A stretch of 64,000 nt of DNA, taken from Syngnathus acus (taxonomy: Eukaryota; Chordata; Actinopteri; Syngnathiformes; Syngnathidae). This document shows positions 35,060-47,011 of the stretch, piece after piece. The position numbers and the translations under genes were made by a program. The stretch spans positions 16,785,956 to 16,849,955 of the forward strand of contig NC_051095.1 in NCBI RefSeq assembly GCF_901709675.1. The letters run 5' to 3'. The first letter of the stretch is position 1, and each line of letters starts with the position of its first letter. Under the pieces are notes generated by a model. It saw nothing but the letters and a program-made list of their open reading frames with translations, had not been told where the DNA came from and did not search any database.

Positions 35060-36880
35060 ATAGCAGACATCGCCACAGAACCCACCCAGCATGGTGCTCT
35101 CCACAGCCCAGGTGGAGAGAGGACTGGCCAGGCTCAAGGTGAAGAAGGCGACGGGTCCAGATGGCATCACCTCCAGGCTGCTCAGATCCTGCTCCGGGCA
35201 ACTGTGCAGGATCGTGGAGCACATATTCAACATGAGCCTGAGGCTGCACAGGGTACCACAGCTGTGGAAGAAGTCCTGCGTGGTACCAGTGCCCAAGTCA
35301 TCTCGCCCCAGTGACTTCAACCACTACCGGCCGGTGGCTCTGACATCCCACCTGGCGAAGACTCTGGAGAGGCTGGTCCTCCACCACCTGCGCCCCCTGG
35401 TGAGCTCCTCCGCCGACCCCCTGCAGTTCGCCTACCGGCCGAGCATCGGGGTTGAGGACGCCGTCATCTTCCTCATGCAGAGGTCCCTGGCTCACCTGGA
35501 GCGGGCTGGAAGCACTGTGAGGATCATGTTTTATGATTTCTCCAGTGCCTTCAACACCATCCAGCCAGAACTGCTGGGGAACAAACTGCACCATGCTGGA
35601 GCCTGCCAGCAGCTGACATCATGGGTCCTGGACTTCCTCACAAACAGACCGCAGTTTGTGAGGACAGGAGGCCGTGTGTCTGACACGGTGGTCTGCAGCA
35701 CAGGAGCTCCACAGGGGACCGTCCTGGCCCCCCTCCTCTTCACCATCTACACAGCTGACTTCACCCACCACACATCAACCTGCCACCTCCAGAAGTTCTC
35801 GGACGACTCCGCCATCGTCGGTCTCATTAACAACGGAGACGAGACGGAGTACCGAGAACTGAATCACAGATTTGTGGACTGGTGCCGGCGGAACCGCCTA
35901 CAGATTAACTCTGGGAAAACAAAGGAGCTGGTGGTGGACTTCCGCCGGCGCAAAGTCCCCCCCTCGCCGGTGAACATCCAGGGAACGGACATAGAGATTG
36001 TGGACTCTTACAAGTTCCTGGGTGTTCACCTGAACAATAAACTGGACTGGACTGTTAACACTCAGGCCCTATACAAGAAGGGCCAAAGCAGACTCCACCT
36101 GCTGCGCAGACTGAGGTCCTTCGGAGTGAGGGACGGCCTCCTGAGGACCTTCTACGACTCTGTGGTGGCGTCCGCCATTTTTTATGGGGTGGTCTGCTGG
36201 AGCAGCGGCATCACTGCAGCGGAGAGGAAGAGGCTGGACAAGGTGGTGAAGAAAGCCGGCTCTGTCCTGGGCTGCAGTCTGGACCGGGTGGGGGTGGTGG
36301 GGGAGAGGAGAATGGTGGCTAAGCTGTCCTCCATCATGGACAGTGTCTCCCACCCCCTTCATGAGACTGTCAGAGCCCTGGAGAGCTCCATCAGTGACCG
36401 GCTTCGTCACCCACGATGCACCACCGAGAGGCATCGCAGGTCCTTCCTCCCTGCTGCCATCAGACTGTACAACCAGGCCGATCACTGTAGCTAACGGACA
36501 AAATAACATGCAATAACATGTAATAACGTGCAATAACCATATGTGCAATCACACTATGTGCAATATCTGTCTACCTCACACTCTTTTTACCTGCTTTTTT
36601 TGCACTGTTTTTTTTTCTTCCCTTGCACTATTTTTTTATCTAATATTTTTTTTTTATCTCCACTGTATATTGTGTATTGTGTATTTTGTATATACTGTCC
36701 ATATTTTTTAATTATATATACCTTCTACTTTTTAAAATCTTTTACCCCCTTCCCCGCATGCGTGTGTGTGTGTATATGTTAAGTGTACTGCTGCTAACAT
36801 AGGAGTTTCCCCATTGAGGGAATAATAAAGGATTATCTTATCTTATCTTATCTTATCTTATTATCTTATCTTATCTTATC
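35060..36880 (+). mobile_element. 5'-truncated L2/Rex-type LINE
   Basis: A non-LTR retrotransposon fragment with an intact reverse-transcriptase frame is followed by a 3' UTR ending GGGAATAATAAAGGATTATC and a (TTATC)n tail (about 36832-36880). Homology upstream of about 35060 stops, so the endonuclease and 5' UTR are missing, as is usual after incomplete reverse transcription. The clade call (CR1/L2/Rex group) comes from RT sequence style and tail type. Confidence 0.85.
35091..36494 (+). CDS. LINE ORF2 fragment: reverse transcriptase
   Basis: This is a 467-codon open frame with ordered RT motifs. They are KKATGPDGI and YRPVALTSHLAKTLERLVL (fingers), motif A FYDFSSAFNTI with the catalytic Asp, motif B STGAPQGTVLAPLLF, motif C KFSDDSAIVG with the paired Asp, and the thumb region SYKFLGVHLNNKLDW. 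The open frame continues upstream to a TAG at 35061-35063. The apparent ATG at 35091 is internal to the original protein and is not a true start. There is no endonuclease domain. FSDD replaces the usual FADD/YADD. Lack of internal stops suggests a recent insertion. Confidence 0.88.
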   Translation: MVLSTAQVERGLARLKVKKATGPDGITSRLLRSCSGQLCRIVEHIFNMSLRLHRVPQLWKKSCVVPVPKSSRPSDFNHYRPVALTSHLAKTLERLVLHHLRPLVSSSADPLQFAYRPSIGVEDAVIFLMQRSLAHLERAGSTVRIMFYDFSSAFNTIQPELLGNKLHHAGACQQLTSWVLDFLTNRPQFVRTGGRVSDTVVCSTGAPQGTVLAPLLFTIYTADFTHHTSTCHLQKFSDDSAIVGLINNGDETEYRELNHRFVDWCRRNRLQINSGKTKELVVDFRRRKVPPSPVNIQGTDIEIVDSYKFLGVHLNNKLDWTVNTQALYKKGQSRLHLLRRLRSFGVRDGLLRTFYDSVVASAIFYGVVCWSSGITAAERKRLDKVVKKAGSVLGCSLDRVGVVGERRMVAKLSSIMDSVSHPLHETVRALESSISDRLRHPRCTTERHRRSFLPAAIRLYNQADHCS

Positions 36881-38481
36881 AACCAGCAAACAAGACTTTA
36901 CTCATTCACCAGAGAAGAAAATATCGTGTCTGGCAGCAGTCAGGAGCAAATTAGGTCAAGAAAATTGTGTCTTCCAGGTAAAATAATGAGCAGATTTTAT
37001 GATCATCGAATTTATACACAAAGCTATCTCTCTATTTTGCTTAGAGACACCAAGTTGCCAATACTAGCTGATCTCAAATCCATGCAAACAGCACATAGTT
37101 TTGGGTCACAAGCACGACTGACAGTTTATTTACAGTGCACGGAGTCACCAAATATTGTGCCCTCTAAAACGTAGATATATTTAATAGTGTCACAAATGCA
37201 TATGGTGGTTTAATTGGACTAGCGGCTGTTGCAACAGATGGCTTACCCTCAATGACGCAGAGGGGACGGACTTTACAGCCCTATATTGCATTGGGTTTTA
37301 CAAGCCTACTAAAAGGACCGTCGAGTGGGCTGTACATTTGCACTTATGTAATAGGTCTGTATGTAAGAATGATGCCAGCGTTAATACACTGCGCCTCCCC
37401 GAAAAACCCAGTTGTGATTTAATAAAATGTAAATAGGTAAAATATATTTTATATATTTTATACATGACTTGAAAGCAAACAAATAAGATTGTTCAAGTAA
37501 TGTTATTCGGTAAAAAAAACAGAGAATCCACATATCGTCTACACATCGTCACTCACACATATTGCATGCCGATCTTTTCAAAAGACATCTACTCAGCCCT
37601 GCAATAATCCATCAAGGTGGTGTGATTTTGGTTTTGCAGAAGTGGAAATAGGAAATAGCTCACTTCTCAATGTAAAGTGTGGTTCAACTACTTTTAGCTA
37701 TAATCGCTGGACATTTAAAACTCATTGGGTAAATCTGATGCCATTATTTTAATCATCCGAGACGATTTTGGTTTTTCCATTTCCATCATCCTCATAGCAT
37801 TTGTTTGCCTCTCCATCTACACAAGCCTTACCGTGTGTGTGTGTGTAAATCATTCCAGCCTCATCCAGTAACCGCCGTGAAAATCCATTGCACAAATTGA
37901 AAACGTTCTAGCGAGAAGTGGCTTACTTGATTCTCCATTCTCCCTCTACCCAACAAAGATGTGACGTGAGTCGTCGGAAGTCAACTACTGCCAGCTGCTG
38001 TGGTCTTATAGAGGTCAAAAGGTTCTTGGTAAGCTTGAAAAGTACGTATGTTCTGATTTTTTTATGCTGGTCAGAACCGGAGCTGGGGTGTGCTGCAGCT
38101 AAACAGCTGCTCTCAAGTCCGAATAATCAAATCTACAGGAGATACAGGCATGGTTCTCCTTGGCATTCTTGGAGCATTGAAAGCCTCATATTTGGATGTT
38201 TTTCAGATTGTAAAAGGCTGTTTTAGTGTATGATTTGATGTGATTGCTGAAAGTCAGGTCAGGTCTTTGCACCTCAAGACCTTGGATTAGGTCTTTGGTG
38301 TCTATAGACAGTCACTCCAGATGTTTTCTAACAGCAATTTACTTTTTTTCTTTATTGCTCAAAACAATTACCTCTCTCTTTTTGGATTTAGGTGAACTAA
38401 ATTTGCAGTTGTCTTTCTTTCAAAAGATTTAACGTGCACTACCAGCAAGGAGATACAAGAGATCTGTCAAAACTCATAGTA

Positions 38482-38889
38482 CATTTACAAAGCCGGTAAT
38501 AATGCTCAGTTTTGCTGTACACTGTCAGAAAGGTTTCATTGTGCTTGTGGTGTTCGTTATCTCTGTCAAGTTAGAATTGTAGATGCTGCTCTTTTATTGG
38601 ATTGAACAAGTAAAACTAATATGGCCACTGGCCAGTGAGTTTATATTTGTCTGAAAGGTTTCAGGCTGCTAATTTATCATTTCATCATTTACAAAGCCGG
38701 TAATAAGGCTCAGTTTTGCTGTACACTGTCAGAAAGGTTTCATTGTGCTTGTGGTGTTCGTTATCTCTGTCAAGTTAGAATTGTAGATGCTGCTCTTTTA
38801 TTGGATTGAACAAGTAAAACTAATATGGCCACTGGCCAGTGAGTTTATATTTGTCTGAAAGGTTTCAGGCTGCTAATTTATCATTTCAC
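38482..38889. repeat. Two-copy tandem duplication, 204-bp unit
   Basis: Copy 1 (38482-38685) and copy 2 (38686-38889) match almost base for base from CATTTACAAAGCCGG to TTTATCATTTCA. I see one internal difference (AATGCT versus AAGGCT) and one at the final base. This is a very recent duplication. Confidence 0.95.
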
Positions 38890-39779
38890 GCCTTGTCTGT
38901 TCTGACTTGGATTTCGAATCTGTGAAATTAGCATATAAAACACGTGCTTTCGAGTACCACTTTTCTCAGTCATGCGTGTCAATCACTCGCTCAAGGCGCA
39001 TATAAACATAGTGTCAAGATGAAACTAAATTGTAAAGATCCAACCCCTGATGACAAATGATTCGGCTCGCTTGCTCGCAGCTGTTATATCAACTACCTAA
39101 TCTCCAAGTAAAGCGACATGAAGCTACAGTTATGTTAATATCACAAAATAATTATCAGATAAATAAACCAAGAATTTGTAAATACACTATTGGTCAGGTA
39201 AGGCTGTAATAGAAATGAGAGGTGTACATTTTTCCCTGTATTAAAATGAGAAAATGTGAGAAACACTTTAATAAGTGTTGAGTGCCATTGAGAAATCGCC
39301 CAACGTATCTAAAAAGCAAATGCATAATTTTGTGTCTAACAAAAAACAAGTAGCGACCACAGAAGACTGGAGCTTATCTAAAAAAATTGCAGCAAACTGC
39401 AGGCTGACTGGAGCCATTTTACAGCTGCTAGGTGATGCAGAGGTCAATAGGCAATCAAATGCAAATTCTATTCCATTGTACACTATGCAAATTCAATACT
39501 TTACAGTTCGATTCTGAGAGTGAGTTGGAAAGACAAAAAAAAAGGTTGTAGGTAAACAATACTAATGACAAAAAATGAAAGATTAAAACAGGTAAAGGTT
39601 AGATGAGTGTCAGAGTCGACGAGAAGCGGATGGTTTTTAAGATCTTGAGGCTGGTTTCAGCAAAGGACACTTTCAGTAACTGGAAGTTGTTCAAACTTTA
39701 ATTACCAAAATAAAAGAGAAATTAGGAACTGATCGCTATAAAGAATATGTCCAAGATAAGGGTGGCGGCAAGTAAAGAA

Positions 39780-40095
39780 GATTAAGATTAAAGATTAAAG
39801 TCCCAATGATCGTCACACACACACCTGGGTGTGGTGAAATTTGTCCTCTGCATTTAACCCATCCCCGTGTGATTTTAATCCATCCCCTGGGGGAGAGGGG
39901 AGCAGTGAGCAGCAGCGGTGCCGCGCTCGGGAATCAGTTGGTGATCTAACCCCCCAAGTCCAACCCTTAATGCTGAGTGCCAAGCAGGGAGGCAATGGGT
40001 CCCATTTTTATAGTCTTTGGTATGACCCGGCCGGGGTTTGAACCCACAACCTTCCAGTCTCAGGGCGGACACTCTACCACTAGGCCACTGAGCTG
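39780..40095 (-). mobile_element. tRNA-derived SINE with target duplication
   Basis: On the minus strand the head reads CTCAGTGGCCTAGTGGTAGA (box A region), with GGTTGTGGGTTCAAACCCC (box B) about 35 bp later. This is followed by a body with GGGACCCATTGCCTCCCTGC and a (TTTAATC)n tail. The 8-bp direct repeat GTAAAGAA flanks it (39772-39779 and 40096-40103). It is a different family from the SINE at 56230. Confidence 0.85.
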
Positions 40096-40385
40096 GTAAA
40101 GAAATTAAATGAACGAGTATTTGTGCATGGAGGCTTCAGAGGCTTCTATATTTTGTCATCCACTTTTTTCTCTCTATTGTTTAGAGTTCAAGGCTGTCAG
40201 TTGGGATGTCCATTATGAATGAAAAAAATATATATCAGCGCTGACACTGTAAACATCTCTCCATGACTGTCATTTGCTTTCACATGGTGTAGTGGACAAG
40301 AGGCTGCAAACAAGTCAAATGATCTATCTGGGGGGGGACCAAGTGAGTTTCAGTGTCAAGATTGTTCAGCATTGTTACGCATCAC

Positions 40386-40674
40386 CAGAGGCGTAGCCAG
40401 GAATTTTTCCAGTAGGGGCGCACGCCCACAGGAAAAAAAATCGAACATCACCCACGCCGTTCGCTGATCGCTAAAACAACATCCGGGTCCGGGAGGCAAA
40501 CGGTGAATGGATAACATCGCGCACATAGAATAGCGCAAGCACATTCGCGCAAGACCGAAAGAAAAAAACGGCATGAAAATGAAGAATCGAAAAAGCTCGA
40601 TTTTTTTCAACCGGGGCGCAGGGAGTCCTAACCGGGGCGCCGCCCCGGCTCGCCACGGCTTGGCTACGCCTCTG
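40386..40674. mobile_element. hAT-type MITE with 8-bp target duplication
   Basis: The terminal inverted repeats CAGAGGCGTAGCCA and TGGCTACGCCTCTG are flanked by the perfect 8-bp direct repeat CGCATCAC (40378-40385 and 40675-40682), diagnostic of hAT insertion. It is 289 bp, noncoding, with a GC-rich GGGGCGC-containing right half. Confidence 0.92.
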
Positions 40675-41649
40675 CGCATCACCTAGTATTAGTTAGTTTC
40701 AGAGTGTGCGTGTGTGTTGTATACTTTGACAGCCGAACAGGAAGTGGCAGTTGTCCAAGTAATTGGACTCAGGTGACGTTGGCACAAACAAATGCGAAAT
40801 AAAATCTGACAAAAAAACCCATTGGTATTAGATCTTCTATTAATATGTGACTCTACAGACAGAGCCTTTTTTCCCCTTCATAGTAGGGTTGATGTTGGGT
40901 TGAACTAAAAGAATAATGAAAGTTTTAAACTCTCTGAGCTCTGTCAAGTCCGGAAGATGACCAAGAAGAGAAAGCGGGAGAAAACAACAAATGCAACAAT
41001 TTTATTGAGCCATTTATCATAGGTCTATTGTTGGCTCAGGTTTGGGTAATGAAAGTCAAGCTGTAGGAAAAAGACAGATTCCTCTTATGCCAACAATTCG
41101 TCTTTCTCATTTGGTTTCACCCTCATCTGGGTTTCCTACAGCAAGTCACTGACTTCCATCTCTCCCTGTTTTCTTCACTCTCTCTGGCTCTGCACGTTTA
41201 AACTTTCTTAACCAACGATGTTTTGAGTATTACAATGATTTTTGTTTTCGCTTCAGAGGTCCCTGTTGATTTTCAAGCGATCTGTTGATATTTTTTAAAC
41301 TCATGAATCATGCTTTTGGGTATCTTTTTTTTTTCATCCTTGTCACCAGTATCTAAACATAGTAGTCATTGCCTTATAAATCACCAACATACAACTCAGC
41401 CGCTTTTTATTGTGGCCATAAAACTTTAAATTGCTTTCCTGCAAAACGATAAAAATTGAGTTAGCATATCTCCCCCTCTCTTGTTCCCCCCTCTCGCCAC
41501 TTGCTCTCTACTCTCACTCCAGATGACAATGTCATCTGAAAACATATTAGTCCACTCCTCTTTGCCCTCAATCTTTTCACCGCCCTGGTCAACAAGGAGT
41601 TCCCATCCTTGACATTACTTTAAAATAAACCAAATGGGATTTCCCAGTG

Positions 41650-41806
41650 CATCCATCCGTCCGTCCATCCATCTATCCATCCATCCATCCATCCATCCAT
41701 CCATCCATCCATCCATCCATCCATCCATCCATCCATCCATCCATCCATCCATCCATCCATCCATCCATCCATCCATCCATCCATCCATCCATCCATCCAT
41801 CCATCT
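41650..41806. repeat. (CATC)n microsatellite at a SINE tail
   Basis: About 150 bp of CATC repeats is followed by ACATCCTGGACTGCTTGCTA and TCAGTCACAGGGTACA (to about 41880), which match the SINE tail in reverse orientation. The array therefore probably grew from the GGAT tail of a minus-strand SINE. Confidence 0.85.
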
Positions 41807-43876
41807 TTCAAACTGCCATCGGACTTGGGACAGAAATCGGACTACATCCTGGACTGCTTGCTAATCAGTCACAGGGTACAGACAAACATTTCCACTCACA
41901 TTCACGCTGTTACTAGGTTAAACCTAAGCGGCCTGGATTAAAGTCAGGTAAATGTACCACTTCACCATCAGTGACTCTCTGTTGTGCTTGTCTACCCTAA
42001 ATTGGAAGCCAAAAATAAAGATGGAGATGCAGGACAGAGCAGCTGGTAATCTCACGAAAGGTTATTCTGCCCTCACTATCATGTATAAGGAGATATGAGA
42101 GGCTGCTGCCTGTGAATTGCCAAGCTTATCTGGAGTATGCCACTGATATCTCCTTTTCATTGATATTTCTTCTCATTCTGTCAGCAACACAAACTCATTG
42201 ATACATCAAGTAGAAATGCCAGCTGTGTTTCTTCTTGATTTAGGCAGGAATTGTGGTCACTTTATGATTAATTTATATTAAATTAAATTATTGTTGAAAA
42301 CTATTGTGGAATATCAGTAACTTGATCAATTGCTACACACATTGATTTTTCTAAAGGAAAAAATAATAAAGATAAAAAAGGTAATTCAAGCAAATTTGTT
42401 ATTTCAAAAGTGTGTATAAAACTAGAAACCCTTTGCATTAATCATTGCTCAAGAAGTAGTTTTCCGTTTCCAAAAGGTTGGTGACCCCTGACCTAGATGA
42501 TGTATCAAACTTGCTCTGAAGAATTAAACTCCTTTTTAAGATACAATTTGGTCATTGTATTTGTAGAGAACATGGCAGCAAAATCAATGTGACAAGTAGT
42601 AGTGCTTTCTTGATGACATATTAACCACAATAGCACACACAGAATACAAATCAAATTTTCTTCAAGTTCAATTTCAATGCCCTAAAAAGGACTAAAAGTG
42701 TTCATTAAAATATCAGACAAATACACTACAATGAGCTCAGTTTGCTTAATTTTATTTCATTCTTGGACCGAGTGATTTGAGGTCCAAGTGGACTAGAGCT
42801 TCCCTTTGACCCTGAACTCGTCAAATGGTCAAAAATGGGTGCATAGAGGTTTCATTACAGCAGAGTTAATGTATTTCTATATTCCATAATCCTCCGCCCA
42901 CCCACCACTGCTAATTAAATTACTCAAGCATGGTTCTCTATCCCTGAAAGATATAACACGTATTCCTCATTTCTCGCTTGCCTCTACTTTGCACATTATC
43001 TTCTTATGGCCTTCAAAGCAAAACAAAAAGAAATGTGAGGAAGGACAAGTGAGGGAGACGAGGTTGGAATGACAATTCCTATTAGGATAAGACAGTGCTT
43101 CGACTTGTTTTCCGCAAGAGAATTGTAACATACTGTGCTCGTCACAGATATTTGATTTACAGAACTTAAGGAAACGTAACATTAAATTGACAAATCAAGT
43201 AGACAGAGTTCACCTAGTCTGAATGAAGAACAGAAAGTGAACAATGAGCTTTTAACAGCATTAGCCTTGCAATTTTTTGTAAGAATGCTTTTCCTATCGC
43301 TCCCCAATTTAAGTTTTTTTCTACCCAACTGTGAATTTGTCCAGCGCATCTCTCCAGATCGACTTTCACAGCCTTTGCACAAAGGCCTGCTCTAAAAGTT
43401 GTATTTCCATCACTGGAAGACCTTCCAGAACAGCTCCTGCTTTGACAAACTTGCCAATGTTGGCATAAACCCTTCTACAAGTATGAGCAGTGTGCCATCT
43501 CAGACTAGTGCTGAACTTCTTGCCATGTCGCAACGTTGCAACGCTGCTCCAGTCTCAATTTGCAAGCCTTGGGGAGGAGAATGTTATGCTTACAAAAACT
43601 GAAAAGCCTAGTTGTCAAATATCATGAACTCACGTCTGTCTGAGTTGTACTTTTTCTGGGGGAAAAAGATTACATTTTAGGACAGCCTGTGCATGAAAAC
43701 AATCATCAAAAATCATAAATCTTGTATCAAATTTCAAAAAACGGGTGTATTGTTGTTGTCTGATGACAACCTAAACCCAGTTCCTGTACTATTTACATTG
43801 ACTAGCGGATTTATGCTTGCAAGTCAAAATCAGGAGGCGAGCATCGTCATTCATCTCTACATTTTAATACGATATA

Positions 43877-44044
43877 CCGTAATTTTCGGACTATAAGTCG
43901 CGGTTTTTTTCATAGTTTGGGTGGGGGGGCGACTTATACTCAGGAGCGACTTGTATACATATATATGTTTTTTTTCACTTTTTTGGGCATTTTATGGCTG
44001 GTGCGACTTATACTCCGGTGCGACTTATAGTCCGAAAATTACGG
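43877..44044. mobile_element. Palindromic foldback MITE
   Basis: The ends CCGTAATTTTCGGACTATAA and TTATAGTCCGAAAATTACGG are exact inverted complements that continue into GTCGC / GCGAC. They are flanked by TA on both sides (43875-43876 and 44045-44046). The interior has repeated GCGACTTATACTC-like units. It has no coding capacity. TA flanks fit a Tc1/mariner-type target. Confidence 0.85.
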
Positions 44045-45518
44045 TACCTCATTTATTGAAATTGTAAAGCTTGTGGAAATGTTTTACCTTGCTACCCAGG
44101 GGTAGGTCGAGGTTTATACGTATTTGTTCGTCATTTGCAAGACCCGATGAAGGCTTCACATTGTAGTGAATCAGATTTGTCAATCATGTCTTTTTGCTGC
44201 GGGGATGAACAACAACAACGACGGAGCTGAAGATGAAGTCAAAGCCGGCATTGCAATTAACTTCATAATTTAGGCACAGAGTCATTACATGAAAGGGAAA
44301 TTGTGGCGGCTCTGTACAAACAAAGAAATGACTTGGTCATATTAAAAACATGTTTGTAGATAATAAAGCAGACTGTTGGCCAGGGGATTCACAAGTGGAG
44401 AACAAACGGCCGTGTACTGTGCACTCAAACTGTGTTGAAAGTACTTTGCCGCTCTATGCCAGATGAATGGCCCTTGCTTGGTCATTAATTCCCATTTGAA
44501 TGAAGTTAATTTAGTTCCTAAAACCTCCATGGGCACACTGGAGGCTAAACACTCAATTCAGCGCTCTTCAGTTGAGACAGATGGCTTCCATGAGAGACCA
44601 AAATTGCATGGCCTGATGTGTGTTTTTTTTTTTTTTGGTCGAGTCCAAATTCATGAATGATAGAAACATTTGATAGAACAATTCTATCATCTGCTTGAAT
44701 TCATATGGAGATAATCCAATCTATCATTACCATGTGGGTCCCTGCATCTTCCCCAAAATAGAAATGTATAAAAAATATATATAAATGATTGAGATGAGTT
44801 CCTTTTTTTGAGATCCCTGAAAGGAGCAGGACCATTTTGGCAGATTTTAGGGACACTAGCAGAGAATACTGTGGAGGTGCATTTCGTTATTTGAAATAGA
44901 CAGTTAACATCAGACAGCGGGATTTCTATTGCTAATAACACCCCGAGGCTTCATTTCCTAACCACAACACTAATGAAGATTAATGTCTATTGTCTGTATT
45001 TAGGCGCGTGTGTGCATGTATCAAGGCACCCACTTTGCATTTAATGAGTCGAAGCCTTCACAATGTCATATAAGCAAGAGGCAACCAGTGACTTTTTAAA
45101 TACTGTAAACGCATGCATTTTTCTGCTATCATCTCAAATTTCATGTTAAAACCATGCCTTTGTGTGCTGGCACATTGAGCAACTGGGAAATCTCAATGCG
45201 AGTCAAATGACTTATTGCTTAGGTATCAGCTAACTGTTCGAAGTCTTTCTTTCTATAACTTTGCGTGTTTAAATGTTGAACATCTAAGGTTGATTGCACC
45301 TGTAGTCATATAAATACAAATTTCATTAAACATTTAATGGACAAAATGCATCTCCTTTCTCCTCCTATAATATGGTGACAATAATAAACACACAAATACA
45401 CACACATTTATACAATATAATAGCATGCTGCAGGTGCTCATAAAGCCTTTGAGTGAGAGTAAAACAGTTGATTAACCAGCTATCAAACGCTTTGAATACC
45501 CACTGATTATTTATGAAA

Positions 45519-45653
45519 CACACATGCACACACACGCACGCACACACGCGCACGCACGCACGCACACACGCGCACGCACGCACACACGCGCACGCACGCA
45601 CACACGCGCACGCACGCACACACGCGCACGCACGCACACACGCGCACGCACGC
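45519..45653. repeat. 18-bp purine/pyrimidine minisatellite
   Basis: The array is built from CACACGCGCACGCACGCA units, about six tandem copies plus partial units. It is strictly alternating pyrimidine-purine. Confidence 0.93.
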
Positions 45654-46657
45654 ATACAAGCTTAACAGATCATGTTCATGCATTCGCTTTTGCTGCATAC
45701 AACTTTTGCTGATTTGTAGATTTTTGCAGAGGTGCAGTTTCGGTACCGGTGTCGAGGAACTTTATGCAAGTATCAGAATTTCAAAATTAGTAACCAACAT
45801 GTCATTTGCATAACAACGCTGTTCCATACAATAACGTACAATACATTGAGTAGTGGCAATTTTTCTATTATTTGTTAGACTTCTACCTTGACAATACAAG
45901 TGTGAGCTTTTCTAGCCAATTAAAAGGACACACTAAGCCTAATACCAGGACAGAAACAGAATCATCCCTAGTTCAATATAACTTAACTGTCATATTATAA
46001 TTAACAATACCCAAGGCATCTATGGTATAGTGGCGGTAATAGTAATAATTAAAAAAAAAAAAAAGTCATACTTTGGGGTTTACAGACATCATTTCAAGCT
46101 ATAATTAAATGTTTGGCTTGAAAGTGTAACAGTGTATTTCTATTGTTTAGTACATTTTATGCACTTGCCGCAGGCAACACATTATTTTTGTATTGTTTTC
46201 TTGAGACGGGGCCATGCGACAAGACACAGAAGACTTGTATGGCTTCTTGAAGATATATTACATACATTACATATTGGACAAGCCAGCCTCTGAATAAACA
46301 CTAAAATCACAGCTAAATGTAACACCAGTGTGTATACCATTACACTTATAGTGGCAAAATTACCTTCGTTCACCTTTCATTGAAGTAAACTGCTTGAGAC
46401 GTGGTCATCTTTCCTTTTCCAGTGTCCAGCTAAGGAATAGTTAAAATGGTTCTGTCTGATGACCTGGTAGGATATAATACAGCAGGAGGGTTTAAGCGGA
46501 TATACAATTTAAGCATGGCTCAAACATGCAACTATATGTATCGGCATAAGGAAGACGATAGGCGCAGTAGATTTCATTTTTGCAGGTTGCAGGTTGAAGT
46601 AGAGGTAACTGACAGTTGAGCAGGAATGACGTTCTGATTTATTATGATTTTGAAGCC

Positions 46658-47011
46658 GCAGCTCTTTTGTTGTCTCTTCCATTGCACAGGCGTACGTATT
46701 GAGGTGGCCACTGACTAGTGTCTACTATTAACATTCTTGTCACAGACTATACCTTCATCCTGTGACTTTAAGACAAGAGCCCAGGAGCCTTTAAAAAGTT
46801 TGTGTGCTGTGACAAATTTGGAAGACTAACTTTCACTGTACAGCGAGTTTAAATGCAGCTCTTTTATTGTCTCTTTGACTGCATAGGTGCACATATTGAG
46901 GTGGCCAGTGAGTAACTAGTATCCGATATTGACATTGTCTTACACGTCATGCACTTTTTATGTTCATCCTGTGATTATCAGACAGCAGTCCCAGAGCCTT
47001 TGAAAAGTCAA
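46658..47011. repeat. Diverged tandem duplication, about 197-bp unit
   Basis: GCAGCTCTTTTGTTGTCTCT at 46658 recurs as GCAGCTCTTTTATTGTCTCT at 46855. ATTGAGGTGGCCA, TTCATCCTGTGA and AGAGCCTTTGAAAAG blocks follow in the same order. The copies differ at many sites. The CTCTTTTATTG and TGGCCAGTGAG core resembles the 38.5-kb duplication. Confidence 0.75.

Noticed and set aside
39772-40103. Possible functional tRNA gene on the minus strand
   Set aside because: Boxes A and B are present, but the body, tail and target duplication show a SINE. No cloverleaf could be completed.
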